Part shown: positions 22,917-34,568 of the stretch, piece by piece
Numbering within the stretch: position 1 is the stretch's first letter
How the letters are laid out: each line of letters begins with the position of its first letter
Source: Paraconiothyrium sp. Pb-2020
Taxonomy: Eukaryota; Ascomycota; Dothideomycetes; Pleosporales; Didymosphaeriaceae
Direction: 5' to 3'
Length of the DNA: 64,000 bases
Assembly: GCA_022419385.1 (NCBI GenBank)
Contig: JAJUBI010000005.1
Coordinates: 3,162,001-3,226,000 of the forward strand
Program-made: the position numbers and the translations under genes
Notes under the pieces: generated by a model
What the model was told of the DNA's origin: nothing
Database searches by the model: none
What the model saw: the letters and a program-made list of their open reading frames with translations, nothing else

Positions 22917-24620
22917 CTACCTGATATGAGTGGCACAATCGGCCGCGAAAGCTGAGGGATAGCTCAAGCTCCTCAAATTATTGCCAAGATTAGGCCAATT
23001 ATGGGAAGGCTCTCGTTTCAAAGGCAGAGTCGTCCATACAGTATCGGCACCCACACTGAAATGCATGACACAGAACGGGTCGCTAAGAGACTTCTTTCCA
23101 ATTACAATTATTAGTGACTTGTTAAATGACAGGTAGCCTACCTGGTTTCTCGATCTACCTCCATAAAGGTTGTATGACCCCCCCAAATGCGTCGTCATGA
23201 CTTGGGACCAGCTAAGTCTGAATCTAGAAGAACGCTGTACGTAGATATAACAGACCTGGAGGAGCTTCAACAACGAAAGAAGTAACAATACCGTAAGTGG
23301 AACCGCAACGCCACCTAAGGCGCTAACAAGTCCAGGTCAGTATGAGTCAAGGCAGCATGGGTGGATGCATTGTGCATGTCTTAGCCAAGCGTTAAGAAAC
23401 CTTTCCTCTGCCAAAGATGCACATGCACGTTGTAACCGTTGCTTTACTCACGTAATGCTCAGGAATGTTCCGAATAAGTGTCTTGGAGGCATTCACGAAG
23501 CGTTCCTCAGCCATGACGACGTCTGAATTAAATACCGAATCCGCTGCTATATCGTAGCAGCCATGTACCGGATTAGATTTTCCTTCTTGCAGGTAGCCTC
23601 TGGCGTAGCCAACGGCCTGCATACTGATATCTAATCATCACAGAAGGATGGAATGCGGCAGAGTCAAAGCCTGTAGATAGCTAGTAGGCTAATCAAATAA
23701 AAGAGACATAGCTTCATGTAAATCGTGCTCACGTTACAATCAGGCAAGGAAACTTATACGGCAGGACCATGAGCATGCACAGCTCTATGAACCATTTGTA
23801 CGGTCACGCAGCACTCACTTCGAGGGCTTTCCCTTGTAACTTCGACTTATCCTTCGAAAAAGAAAACCATGCTCTTGAAACGATGTATTCATATGCTGAT
23901 TGATCCTGCCCCGCATGATCTATCAAGGTAACAGTAGCCGGCACTTGTCGCCGGGTGTAGCGTCGTTCCCTGATATGGACGTTTTCTCCTTACACGGCAA
24001 GAAGTTTAAGGCGTAGCCGTCTTCGCTATAGGGATGTTATCAAATTTCGACAACATCATTAGGCGTTCTTACGGCGTGGCGATGTTGCCAAAGGCATTCG
24101 TCAACGCATTGCATTTTGTCAAGCATTTGGATCCCCACTGAGAGTCGCAGCGAGGTGACGCGAATGCCACGATCCGTATGAATGTATTGCTTAAGAGTGC
24201 GTCGAGAGATATCCACCTCTTCTGAGCTGGCCCCTTCTCATTGCCTGTGTAGATTTTGCAATCTCCCGATTGTCACACTAGTAGAGTTCCATCGCTTCCG
24301 AAACCAACCAGTTCCGCAACCTCAGCAGTGGTCGCAACGTTGATGAGGCGAATCAGTGTAGTGTCCGTCAGCTGAACTGCCTCGGCGGGCGACAGAGGTA
24401 CCCCGTTCACCGGTACGGCGCATACCTTTCTGTACAGCCAACGATGTTGAGACTGCAAACAGGTTCTGGTGTACGCAACGATGGAGGAAGGAGTGAGCGG
24501 TGACAGGAAGCAAGATGCGAGTCAAAGTTTCGAAGATTCGCGAAAGCCACTGACAAGGGTATTGAGAGTAATTGGTGTGATTGTTGTAGTCGATCGAGTC
24601 CAAGGGTGTGATTCAAAATG
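22917..24620 (-). CDS. Unresolved gene, probably a multi-exon membrane protein (exon borders not settled)
   Basis: Fragments on the minus strand look like exons. At about 23622-23452 a frame reads VGYARGYLQEGKSNPVHGC ... NIPEHY and is followed by a perfect GTGAGT donor. About 150 bp further on, after a TTGTTAG acceptor, the sequence GGVAVPLTVLLLLSLLKLLQ is a strong membrane segment. More open sequence runs to a stop at 22917. Upstream, frames at 24273-24616 contain AVQLTDTTLIRLINVA. I could not join these into one continuous protein and do not recognise the family. A secreted or membrane-anchored protein is possible, and so is a decayed gene. Confidence 0.3.
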
Positions 24621-26168
24621 AGTGGCTCGAGTGAGAATGCTGAAAGGTCGCCGGTGCCGACGCAGAGTGCTGATATCGCACGCTTAGCCAGGCTGAGAAC
24701 AGTGTAAATGCCTAGCTATGCGAATGACTGGTGAGGCTACACCTGCTAAGGCGTCAATGTTCAGCATGGGTACGAGCTACGAGGTGTAGACGTAAAGGGA
24801 ATATAATTCGCTGATAATAAAGTTTTCTGGTGATGTTCTGCAACTTGCCAGAGCGGGTGCATCGAAGGGAGATGCGATCAGGAAGTTTTGACTAGGCACC
24901 GCGCCACTAATGTCGAATATCCGAAGTTCCTACTTTCGTAATACTAGACATAGTGTGAGTGCCTGTCCTTACCAAGTTTCTGCCAAGCTACGTAACGGCA
25001 CCGGCGCAATATGCCTGCACAGCTTCACCGAGAAGAAATCTCAGCGGCACCGTCATCGCAATTTGAACATGGAGTTCATCAAAAGCAAAAAAGAAAAAAG
25101 AAAAAAACACGAGAACGTGAACTTCCGCGACATGCAGATGTCGGGCTCTTGGTTAAACCTTTTCTTTGCGCCCTCGTGATTTTAGTCTCTAAATTTTCCC
25201 GATGCTGATGCTCACAGATACAACACTGTAGCAGACCCCGCTCTGATCACGAGCTCCTGGAACATCTCGCCGCGCGGGATTGTAGCGGGTACTCATGTAA
25301 CCGAGTTGGGTTTACTTGCGACCAGAGTCTTCAGCCTGAAGGCCTCTTCGTCCGTTCTGAGAGTTCTCGATGAAGTGATCTTCCCTCAACTTCGGTTGAA
25401 TGACACCCCGCTTTTGCTAGCATCGTGAGGGGTTTCATTCTGGAGCCTCTGCACGGAACGCCACGAATGAACAGTTTCTGTGGCTTTCTCGGACATGCCC
25501 CTGGCTCTCGTTCCAGGCGAATGTCACCCTGCTGGTTCGGCGGGCTTTTTTCTTGTCGAGAATGCGGGGAAACAAGGATGTCCTTACCAAGAGGCCCAGA
25601 ACGAGATGGTAGGCCCCGGCCGAAGACCGCGTGCGTCAACGCGCGAGAGCCTATGTGATGCGACCTTGCTGCATTGTACAACAGTCAAAGCTGCGTGAGC
25701 AGACGCAGCGGCGCATCTAACTGGTTGAACGGCAAATAGCCGAGATTTGAGGCGTGAGAGAAAACTACCATACCATACGTACTGTGGACGAGGACCTCCA
25801 GAAGCAGCAGGTAAGAGTCTGGAAAACGGAGGCTGGGTAAAGGTGATATTCCTTACGACAGTGCGGCCTGCGCTTAAGCATTGTAATCTTCGGTATGCCG
25901 CTCTGGGGGACAAATGCGGAGAAATGGTTCTGGCCCTGGCAGGTGGTGCACTGGTGTGAGCAAGGCCGAGGGCAGCTTGAGTCGACCTCGGATAGGGTTC
26001 GCGGCCGGAGACGAATGCTACAAGTATCAAATTTCGTTACTATGGTGGTTAAGGCCTTGCTGATCCCTGCGTGGCGATGCGCCATGCTCCCACTGAGCAG
26101 GTGAGCGATGTTCTCGGCCTAGCATTGTCATAGCAGGACCACATTAATTACTCCCTGCGACCGGTCCT
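24621..26168. other. No supported gene
   Basis: Short open frames on both strands (the longest, at 25584-26030 minus, is 148 codons) without domain or signal. Lys-rich frames near 25080 come from an A-rich run. Confidence 0.35.
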
Positions 26169-26175
26169 TATATAA
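26169..26175 (+). promoter_or_regulatory. TATA-box candidate of the GH45 gene
   Basis: TATATAA lies 110 bp upstream of the ATG at 26285, a usual distance for a regulated fungal gene with a short leader. Confidence 0.5.
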
Positions 26176-26284
26176 CCCATCCGTCTCTAGTGTAGATCGA
26201 CTAGATCTCAGGCACTGTCCCATTCCCTTGCTAATAAACGATGCCCCAGAGTCTTCCCGCCGGCATCAGACTCGCTATCACGCA

Positions 26285-27193
26285 ATGACGGCTCTTTATC
26301 TTCGCAGTCTCTTTGCTTTGTTGCATTTGCTCGCTCTTCACGCCAGGTCTGCGAGCCTGAATATCTCGGGAGAGGCCGTAACAACAAGGTTCTGGGACTG
26401 CTGCAAACCTTCGTGCGGCTGGAAAGAGAAAGCGCCATTCGACCGACCTGTGCTATCGTGTAGCATCGACGACAAGCCTACGGATATCGAGGCCGGTACT
26501 GGATGCAATGGTGGCTCTGCCTATCTCTGTTCTAATCAACAGCCATGGGCAATCAACGAAACGTTCTCGTATGGTTTCGCCGGCGTCTTCATCATGCCAG
26601 GCCTCACTGGTGGCAAGATTGAAGACGCATGGTGCTGCGCATGCTACCAGGTGGACTTCACCAGCGATCCGCTCAGAGGGAAGACGATGATCGTCCAGGC
26701 CTCAAACACTGCCTATGATATCAATACCGCCAACCGGTTTTCCTTGGCGGCAAGTCCATCCGCCCAAGCGTAATTTGCGTCGCTAATGATGGGCAGGTGC
26801 CTGGTGGCAACACAACCTCACATGACGCCTGCGCCCGCCAGTACGGAGTGGACCAGACCGTCTTCGGTACCGACAACACTGGCGTCAGTTCCAAGGATGA
26901 CTGCAAAAATCTACCGGAAGCTCTGCAGAAAGGATGCCAATGGCGCTTCGATTGGTACGAGGACGCAGGCTTCCCCACGTGAGTATGCATACGTAGAAGC
27001 CAGGTGCTGTCTGACGGTGTACAGCGCGAACTTCAAACGCGTCCCTTGCCCGACCGAGCTCACCTCGATAACACAGTGTACTCGCAGCGACGAGAAGCAG
27101 CTCATCTCGGGCGACACCTCGTCGGCGGCAACTCTCGCGCCTCCTTTCAGCACCCTCGCAGTAGTCGTCGCCGCCGGCATGCTGTTGGTGTGA
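26285..27193 (+). CDS. Endoglucanase, glycoside hydrolase family 45, probably GPI-anchored
   Basis: Exons 26285-26749, 26797-26978 and 27025-27193 (271 aa). A signal peptide (about 1-23) is followed by the GH45 entry motif TTRFWDCCKPSCGW; the nucleophile-region Asp is residue 38. Then come GCNGGSAYLC, GGKIEDAWCCACYQV and PGGNTTSHDACARQYG, whose Asp matches the second catalytic Asp of the family, and KGCQWRFDWYEDAGFPT. Members cut beta-1,4-glucan internally with inversion. The entry motif has Phe where most members have Tyr (TRYWD). The C-terminus ends in a Ser/Thr-Pro stretch and a hydrophobic tail (STLAVVVAAGMLLV), typical of a GPI signal, so the enzyme may sit on the wall or membrane rather than being free. 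Intron 1 (26750-26796) is GC-AG with a consensus GCAAGT donor; without it the frame ends at 26773. Intron 2 is 26979-27024, GTGAGT...TACAG. Confidence 0.92.
26750..26796 (+). other. GC-AG intron in the GH45 gene
   Basis: Donor GCAAGT, branch CGCTAATG, acceptor GGGCAG, 47 nt. Removal joins FSLA to VPGG exactly as in GH45 proteins. Confidence 0.75.
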
Positions 27194-29165
27194 GCACGTG
27201 CTATGCTGCTGGTGCCCGCCCGCCACCTCCACTCCGCCATGCGCCCTCGGTCGCCCACACCTTCGGCTGGGGACCCCAGATCAGACGATACCGCGCCATC
27301 CGTCTATTTCATGCATGGATAATCTTCTCACAAAACCCGCCTATGGCCGGCTAGGGCTTCTACCTTCGGATGCACCACCGTTGCACAGGCCTCACCACGG
27401 ACGAGTCATGCGCCATCTCCACCGGCGTCTGCATAGGCGATAAATCACTTTTCCACATCGCTCCTGTCCTCTCTCTTGTAGCACCATCATCAAAAGGTTG
27501 TTGGGTTGCGTAGTGTGTTTTGTGATGCTTGTCCACGTTGCCATGTGGTCTGGAGACGGTCCTCATGGCGTTCCATCGTGGGCTGTTGTGTTTCCTTTCT
27601 GCATCTGGAGCCTTGCTCCGCTCCGCATCGAGCTTCGGTTTGGGCATCAGTTCTTACGAGGCAGCATTCGCTTCAGCCTCCGTTCCTTGCGACTTGTCAT
27701 GGCGTGTGGCGGGAGGATTTCTGATTGACCATCACCATTTTCAGGAAATTGGCTTCCTGGCGTCGTCTATGGCTTGTCAAATCGATACCATTGCCCCCAC
27801 CTGAGGGCGGAGGATTTCCCCTTCTGCGACTCCGCGTGCCTGCATCAACAAGTTCGCCCACAATCATTCGTAATCGCCCACAACTTGTCGGAACATTTCT
27901 ACCGCCTCCCGCCTTGCCCGGCAACTGACCACGCCATCGTTCGCATCCAGGCCACGTGTGTCCCGCATCCCAGCATTGCTTCTCGAAGGAGCGAATACTT
28001 TTCAGTTATTCATCGGCTAAGAACACTATCCGCAGGGACCATCAACTGCCTGAATGTACAAAATGGTGTGGCTGGGGTCAAGGGTTCATAATATCAGGGG
28101 TCTTTCGCTACTTTATCCATATTTACCGCGGGGTAAGTCGTAGTCAAAATCCCAGAATCCTGGAATCCCAAGCCGGCCACTCCGAAAGTTCAAGTTGCCC
28201 CTCATTGTCTTGAAACCTGTTCCCACTGCATTTGCGCTATAGTGTAGCAGAACGCATGAATTGTGGAAACGAAGCAGTGAAAAGACTAGCGTACGGAAGA
28301 GTTATCGATACCGAGCCGCCCCTCAGACATTAGCTGCCGGGTCGATTTTCACATGGAGTTTGATCGACCCCTCGATCCCCAGAATCTTTGCATGTCACGC
28401 GCGGCCGCGCACAGCTGCCGAAGGCCTCCATGCAGGGCCACTATCACGAAGAAGGAGCTTTACGAAACCTGGTTTTCCCCTGTATCCCGGATTCTGTCCC
28501 CCACCAAGGTTAATACGTTCGCCTCTGACCGCGGTATAGTTAGCCAAGGTTAGGTTATGTCCTGTTGACTGCATGAGGTGGTCAACAGTGGCATATGCAC
28601 CTCAAGATCTTCGTCTCGCTACTGTCCATGGCAGGTCCTTCGAGCAAGCGGCAGGGAAGCTGAACAACATTATCTCGTGCTTTCTTAACCTACAAATGTA
28701 CCTACAGTAGCTCAACACAGCCCTTTACTAAGTGAAGGAACAAGTTTCTACTAATCACCAACATCGATAGCTGCCATTCTATAGCCTCCTTCGCTAGTTG
28801 AGCATGGCGGCCATGCTGGAATGAGTCTGTCCGTGGTCGTCGTACTACACGTGATACTGCTGCTTAACCGGTGTTCTGGCGCTAACGCGACCGGCGCTCG
28901 GCCGACGGGCCTGAGCGCCGGCAAGGAGCGTGAGGTGGTCTGAGTGCTTGCGGGAGACTGTGCTGCCATGCGAGATGAAAGTTAGGGCTCTGGGGTGCAG
29001 ATGGCATGCTCAATGATTATGCGTGGAGTTTGAGAACACAACATTGGACCGATGTTTTGACCAGTTGTGCGGTAGGACTTCTTCAAGACAACACTGCAAT
29101 TTTCTGGACGGCCGTGTGTGCGCAGAGACCCAGCTGAGCATGTTCATGAAAGCTTCGTGATTCAT
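27194..29165. other. No supported gene
   Basis: About 2 kb of intergenic sequence between convergent genes, with short open frames only. It should include the 3' end of the GH45 transcript. Confidence 0.4.
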
Positions 29166-29190
29166 ATGCTATGCTATGCTATGCTATGCT
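29166..29190. repeat. (ATGCT)5 microsatellite
   Basis: Five perfect copies of atgct, 10 bp beyond the stop codon of the minus-strand SAT4 gene, so probably within its 3' untranslated region. Useful as a length-polymorphic marker. Confidence 0.85.
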
Positions 29191-29200
29191 GAAAAGTAAA

Positions 29201-30854
29201 TTATGGGTATCTTAAAATCTCGTCCTCATCCTCCTCTTCCCTAAGCAGCACCGGGCTCAAAGGTATAATCGGACTAAGTGTTGGACTCAGTGTCGCGCCC
29301 GAGACCCGTCTGGGGCTCGACATGAGCACCGTCTCCGAGGTGCGCCTTGGGCTAGACATGAATGTAGCCTCTTCGTGTCGCCTCGGGCTCGACACCATGG
29401 TAGCTTCACTCAATCTCCACTCGATTTCTTTGTGACTGTCCACTAGCGTCGGTGCGCTCCCTAAACTTCCAATACTCGTCACTGTCTCTAGAACGTCGCC
29501 CTTCTCGAGACAATCGGCTTTGTCGTATCTATCAATACTGTTTCTGCGGCTCGGCTTGAGGGACCTGGGTTTAAAAGATCGACTCCTCTTTCGTAGAACC
29601 GCAGGTTTGAGGCGGCCCTGTTTTCCCGCGTCGAGAAAGTCACCTGAGCGGGCGAGCGAGGAAGAGAAGTCATCCGTAAGACAAGGTATGATCTTGTCGA
29701 GGAACCTCCGCTTCCGACTTGCCACATGGGTAATCGTAGATGAGTTCGAGTTGCTCCATTGCCAATCACTCCGAAACTCACGCTCCATAGGAGTGGCTTT
29801 GGTCTTGAAGTTGAAAACCCAGCGGGTTACGAGACCGCGCAGAATTGGAATGTTAGCCACAATGATGGCGACGTTGTTTTCAATGTGGCTAATGCAGTAG
29901 TCAATCGGATAGGTCCAGTCGGTTTTGAACGAAGTAAACAGTCGGTCGCGATACGTAAGGTAGATCTTGGCGGCGCCAATTCCCGTGACACTAGCTTCTA
30001 TTAGAGAGAGAGAGGCGCGAAGATAGAGCGGCAGTAACTCACGCTAAGCTCGAGGTGAAGACCGCCAGCACCACTAGCCGTGATCGTAGTCTCGCGCTCA
30101 TCATGCGGCGAACAATAATGAAGGGAATCGGAAAGATCAGAAGATCCGTGAGAAGATTCGCGCAGGTGACCCAGATTAGCATCTCGCCCATTCGATGCCG
30201 GCCCATGCAATGTAGGCCCCCAAAAGTTCGTGGTTTCCACGTATTCCCTGTCTGCGGTGGGCAGATGAAGATGTACAGACACCACGGTATCAGCGCGCTT
30301 CCGACGGTAAATACGAGTATGCCGTAGAGAGTCTTCTTCATCCATTCGATGACCGACCCAGCTCGTAGGAGAAGGAGAATGATGGACGCTTTCACGAGTG
30401 GGAGGATAGGTATGTTGAGGAGGTTGAATGCGAGAAGAATCTGAAGCAATTAGAACAGCTGACTTGATACCGCTGGGAAACGCGCACTTGATGATATTCG
30501 TCATAATTGGGCTCGATATCGTTGGGTGGAATCTCCCATATATGGATGCCTACGTGCCACATCTTCACATCTGCAAGAAGTCAGATGGGTGCGCAATCGA
30601 GACTGGAATGCTACTGACGCCTATATGAGGGCCCGATGAGGGCAAGAGAAAGTATCGTAGGGAAGACGATCAGCCAGTCATCTATGGAACTCGGTTACCA
30701 CTGCAAGATGAGATGTCGCAGGCCACTCACCCCATCCTAGTCGTAGATTGAGCTTCCGTCTTGTATAGATCCTCAGGGCGACAAATATTGTGGCCAGTAC
30801 AGGCGTGAATGTGATGACAGCCAGGCAAGTATCTTGGAGAGGATACCTGGGCAT
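29201..30854 (-). CDS. SAT4 / Pth11-like fungal rhodopsin-domain integral membrane protein
   Basis: Exons 30731-30854, 30619-30681, 30488-30570, 30043-30440 and 29201-29990 give 485 aa. ATG 30854 (MPRYPLQ) is the first in-frame ATG after a stop. The N-terminal two thirds carry seven likely membrane helices with family blocks in order: FVALRIYTRR, LGWDDWLIVFPTI, HVGIHIWEIP, LVKASIILLLLR, WVTCANLLTDLLIFPIPF, FKTDWTYPIDYCISHIENN, VAIIVANIPILRG. This is the fungal rhodopsin domain found in Pth11-like receptors; no CFEM domain is visible at the N-terminus. The cytoplasmic tail (about 180 aa) is basic and holds three SSPRR motifs, likely phosphorylation or 14-3-3-type sites. The introns are 47-52 nt; one donor is GTCAGT, and the last acceptor is AAGCTAG. 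Ligand unknown. Confidence 0.85.
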
Positions 30855-33048
30855 CTTGACAGCGAGGTGGCCTCGACCAAAAACTGCGGAGCGCACATGG
30901 CGCGATTGCGCGTGCGGGCAGCCTCATATAATAGCTCGGGCGGCACCACATTCGTGTGGGTATTGACCCCGGCCCACTCTGTCCGGCTGTCCGCGCCTGG
31001 CTTTCCCCCCGCAATAAACAAGGGTCTGTATATTAAACGACGGCTGCAAGGTAGTGATGGCCCCGGTTGACAAGCGAGAGCTATCGGTTCACGTGGACAC
31101 TATAATATTTGAAGAGGACACTAGCCTTCTGATTAAAGTCTTATATTCCGACCTATAGTGACATGGGCCGGTTCAACACCAGCATACGCGTTGACGTGGA
31201 TTTTTCCGGCTTCCTGATGTCGACGGTGGTTGCTACTCATTCCAGAGGCACAGAGCCCGACATCCAGGTCTGAAGCATGACTTGAGGGGTGTAACGTGAT
31301 ACGAGCCTTGTTAGATTCTCAGGCGTCTCGCCTGCACACATCGCTTTGAAAGGCAACTTGTCATCGGCGTGGCGCGAATTACTCCGTATCTGGCTGACCT
31401 GCGCTTTAGTTTCCGAGACCACAGCGTCTGTTCCAATGCTGGTGGACCTTGGTATCGCATGCGCGCATAATACTGCGCTTCGGAGTCTTTTTTTTTTGCC
31501 ATGATGCGGATCTGTTGTTCGACCGTCTATGTGTGTTGGAGGTTGACAGAAGGAGAGCGGCAGATGAATCGTCTCACGATGCGCTGTCGAGTAACACGGC
31601 AGGTGCCACTTATGACAGCGACGCAAAGATGTAGGCTATCCAGACACTGCGCTGGTTATTGGTGGCTCATCGCGGGAATGCTCAGGACGGTGCAAGTTCC
31701 AATGAACGACGGTGAGGAATACCAGCTCAGCCTTTGGTAGAGGAGAAATGTGGACGAGGTACCCGAGTGTGGGGACATTTCAGATCACGTGAACCCATGT
31801 CTACCTAGGTACCTAGGTATGCGTCTCACGGAACCTGGGAGATGACGGTTTGATCCCACCGAATCCATGCCTCTCTCACGCGTGGGATGGTGGTGGCGCA
31901 TCTGCACTGATAAGCTGAGCAGGACGCGGACATGGAGGTGCGCAGGCTCATTTGAGCGTCCCGACAACGATCTAGGCCGGCTATGGATCCTACAGTGAAG
32001 CGTCTCCCTCCGGATACAGATGACATCTTGTTCTGAGCATTTCGGGTATGTCGATTTTGATCGACAGGCTCCGCACATGTCGCTCCACCCTAGCTTCGGG
32101 TAGATCAAGTTTGCACAACGTCTACATAGGATCGGCCATCGCAACGCACTCCGTTTTCAGCCACAATCAGTGTATCCGATGGAGGATACCGGCTTGCTTT
32201 CTGATGGAGCCAGGAGTGATTGCATGGGGTATAAAATGCGCGGACCGGGCACGGAGCCAATGCAGGAACAACCGGCCTTCGGGACAACGAGCATGAAGGC
32301 CGCAGGGAGACGCTCTGCGAAGCCCTTCAACCGTCCTCCCACATACCATAGGCAGAAGGACATGGTTGCGCCAATGGCTCGTTCCTCGCACCGTTCCCGA
32401 GGCCAAACAGACATGAAGCCCCTGCACACTGCAGAAGTGCAGCGCCAAGTCAGTTTTAGAGTTGGCGACGAGCGATCCGTTTACAGAACATGTCGAAGCC
32501 GCCGGCGATCCCAGCGCCATCCGTTTGCACAGCGTGTTTCAAAGCCCTCCACAATCCTGCACCCACGCCGCTCCTCATTCGTCCGACAGCCTCCTCATCT
32601 CTCGCTTTCCGACCCCACCGCTGCCACCCGCGCAAGCCACAGCTGCCAGAGTGGCCAGGACGCCACGGGGAGGAGCGTCGGACTCCCCTTTGATTAAATC
32701 CAGTCCGCATTTCGACTGCGTCCCGCACTATCGCGCCTAGATGTGGACATGGAGCGAATCCGAATGTCTGATCTTGCGCTCGGATGAACACGCCGTCTTG
32801 CTCTGGCGCCCGCGTGGGCACCCGCACCTACCGACGTACAAATACAATGTCTACGCCCAGGCATCCAGTGTACCCTACCGTCTTGCTCGCGTTCTGGCTT
32901 CCGGTGCAGGAGTACCATCCATTCTTTCTTCAACCCACATTCATTGCAAAAGTCTGAGACTTATTCCCCTTCAGTGTTTAGCCTATCCGACTGACCTGAT
33001 CCTGCCGCTCCCTACCCCATACCTTCATTCAAGCAAACAACATATACA
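30855..33048. other. No supported gene; upstream regions of two divergent genes
   Basis: Intergenic region between the divergent SAT4 and DUF1996 genes. Open frames at 32170-32697 and elsewhere lack domains. An 18-bp perfect palindrome is at 31802-31819. Confidence 0.4.
31802..31819. repeat. 18-bp perfect palindrome
   Basis: tacctaggt followed directly by its reverse complement acctaggta, giving two overlapping CCTAGG sites. No role assigned. Confidence 0.6.
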
Positions 33049-34568
33049 ATGCATTCTAACGTCTTTGCTGTCACGGCCGCTCTGCTCGCCACTGCCTCCG
33101 CCTTTGACTGTCATGGGCCTTATTTCAGTTTCTACAATCGTCGCGGCCCTGCCATGAGCTCCCAGAGACTTGATCCTGCCCTCTTTCCTGGCCAACAGAG
33201 TCCTCACATGCATGACTTCGACGGTGGGAATGCTCTGAGCGCCGACGTCTCCTACGAGAGCTTGCAGGGCTCTGACTGCACCACTGCACGCATCAAGCCC
33301 GACAAGAGTTTGTACTGGCGCCCTGCTCTCTACTGGAACGGAAACGGCACTGGCATGTACCCTGTGCCCAACTCCTTCCTCAAGGTCTACTACAAGTTTG
33401 GCGACAACGACAACGCCAAAGCAAAGAACATCTCTGAGTTCCCCGAGGATTTCGCCATGATGGCTGGTAACCCATTTAAGCGATCCGAGGATGACAAGAA
33501 CGAGGCTGGCATCGACTGGACCTGCATTGGCGAGGACTACTCGAGAATCACTGCCAAGGGCTTCCCCACTGGATTTACATCTTGCGGACAAGGTTTGACC
33601 ACCCAGCTCACCTTCCCTGCCTGCTGGAACGGAAAGACGATTGACCCGAAGAATCCAAACGCACACATGGCTTACCCTTCTGCTGGTGGTTCGGGTATTG
33701 ATGCCTGCCCAGAAGGCTTCCAAGCTGCTCGCTTCCCTAGCATATTCATCGAGTTCTGGTGGGACGTCAAGGCCTTCGATGGGCAGTACAGTGCCAACGA
33801 CAACCCATGGGTCCTCGCTCAGGGTGACCCAACCGGTCACGGATTCCACGCTGATTTCCGCAACGGTTGGGCAAAGGGCGTTCTCGCTAAGGCCACATCT
33901 GACGATGGTTACTGCAACTGCGGATGCGGATGTGGTGATGACCAGATGAGGGAGTGCTTCGGCACTGAGAACGTCAATGACGATGCCGACATCTCAACTT
34001 GTGCTGCTAAATCGGCCTTCGCCGACGAGACCGGTGTTGTTGAGAAGCTGCCCGGCTGCAACCCACTTCAAGCTGGCCCTGGAGAGGCTACAGTTGTCTC
34101 TGGACCTGACTGCACGGCCGCTGCTGCTCCAGGCGCTGGTAATGCTACTTCTGCCTTTGCATCTGCAACTAGCGCCGCCGCGTCGGTCGTCTCATCTGCT
34201 GCGTAAGTCACCTTCCTGTATACTCAGCGTGCGTCTCTGACATGCTGCACAGCTCCGAAGCCATCAGTGCTGTTTCCAGCATTGTCGCTACCGTCAAAGA
34301 AGTCGAGTCGACAGCTATCCCTCAGTCTTCGGCCGGCCCCGAGTCCACGATCATTCCGACTATTGCAACGACTTTGGTGAGCCAGAGCCGCCACAGCCAT
34401 CATCACCATCATACTGCCGTTCCCGGCGATGCATCTGAGGCACTCCCGGCAGATGCTGAGAGCAGCGAATGCACAAACGCGGCCACCGTTACAGTTACGC
34501 CACCTCCAGTCACTGTAACTGTCACGGCTTCCGCTCTAGCAGAAAAGAGGCGCCGCAGGTACGATTAG
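33049..34568 (+). CDS. Secreted DUF1996-domain protein
   Basis: Exons 33049-34202 and 34253-34568 (489 aa), joined by a GTAAGT...CACAG intron of 50 nt that keeps frame. Signal peptide about 1-18 (MHSNVFAVTAALLATASA). The DUF1996 region covers about residues 35-270: SPHMHDFDGGNALSA, WRPALYWNG, CPEGFQAARFPSIFIEFWWD, GHGFHADFRNGW. These secreted fungal proteins are induced on plant material or during development; no reaction is established. A Cys-rich stretch (YCNCGCGCGDD) follows, then a Ser/Ala/Thr-rich linker, a short His run (SHHHHHT) and a Thr-Val repeat (VTVTPPPVTVTVTAS). The end is very basic (EKRRRRYD) with no GPI-type tail. Expected location: outside the cell or in the wall. Confidence 0.9.

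Noticed and set aside
26773..26775. Premature stop in the GH45 gene
   Set aside because: It lies inside the GC-AG intron.
33025..33849. 274-codon minus-strand open frame opposite the DUF1996 gene
   Set aside because: It lies antisense to a clear secreted-protein gene and has no domain; codon bias of the real gene opens the opposite frame.
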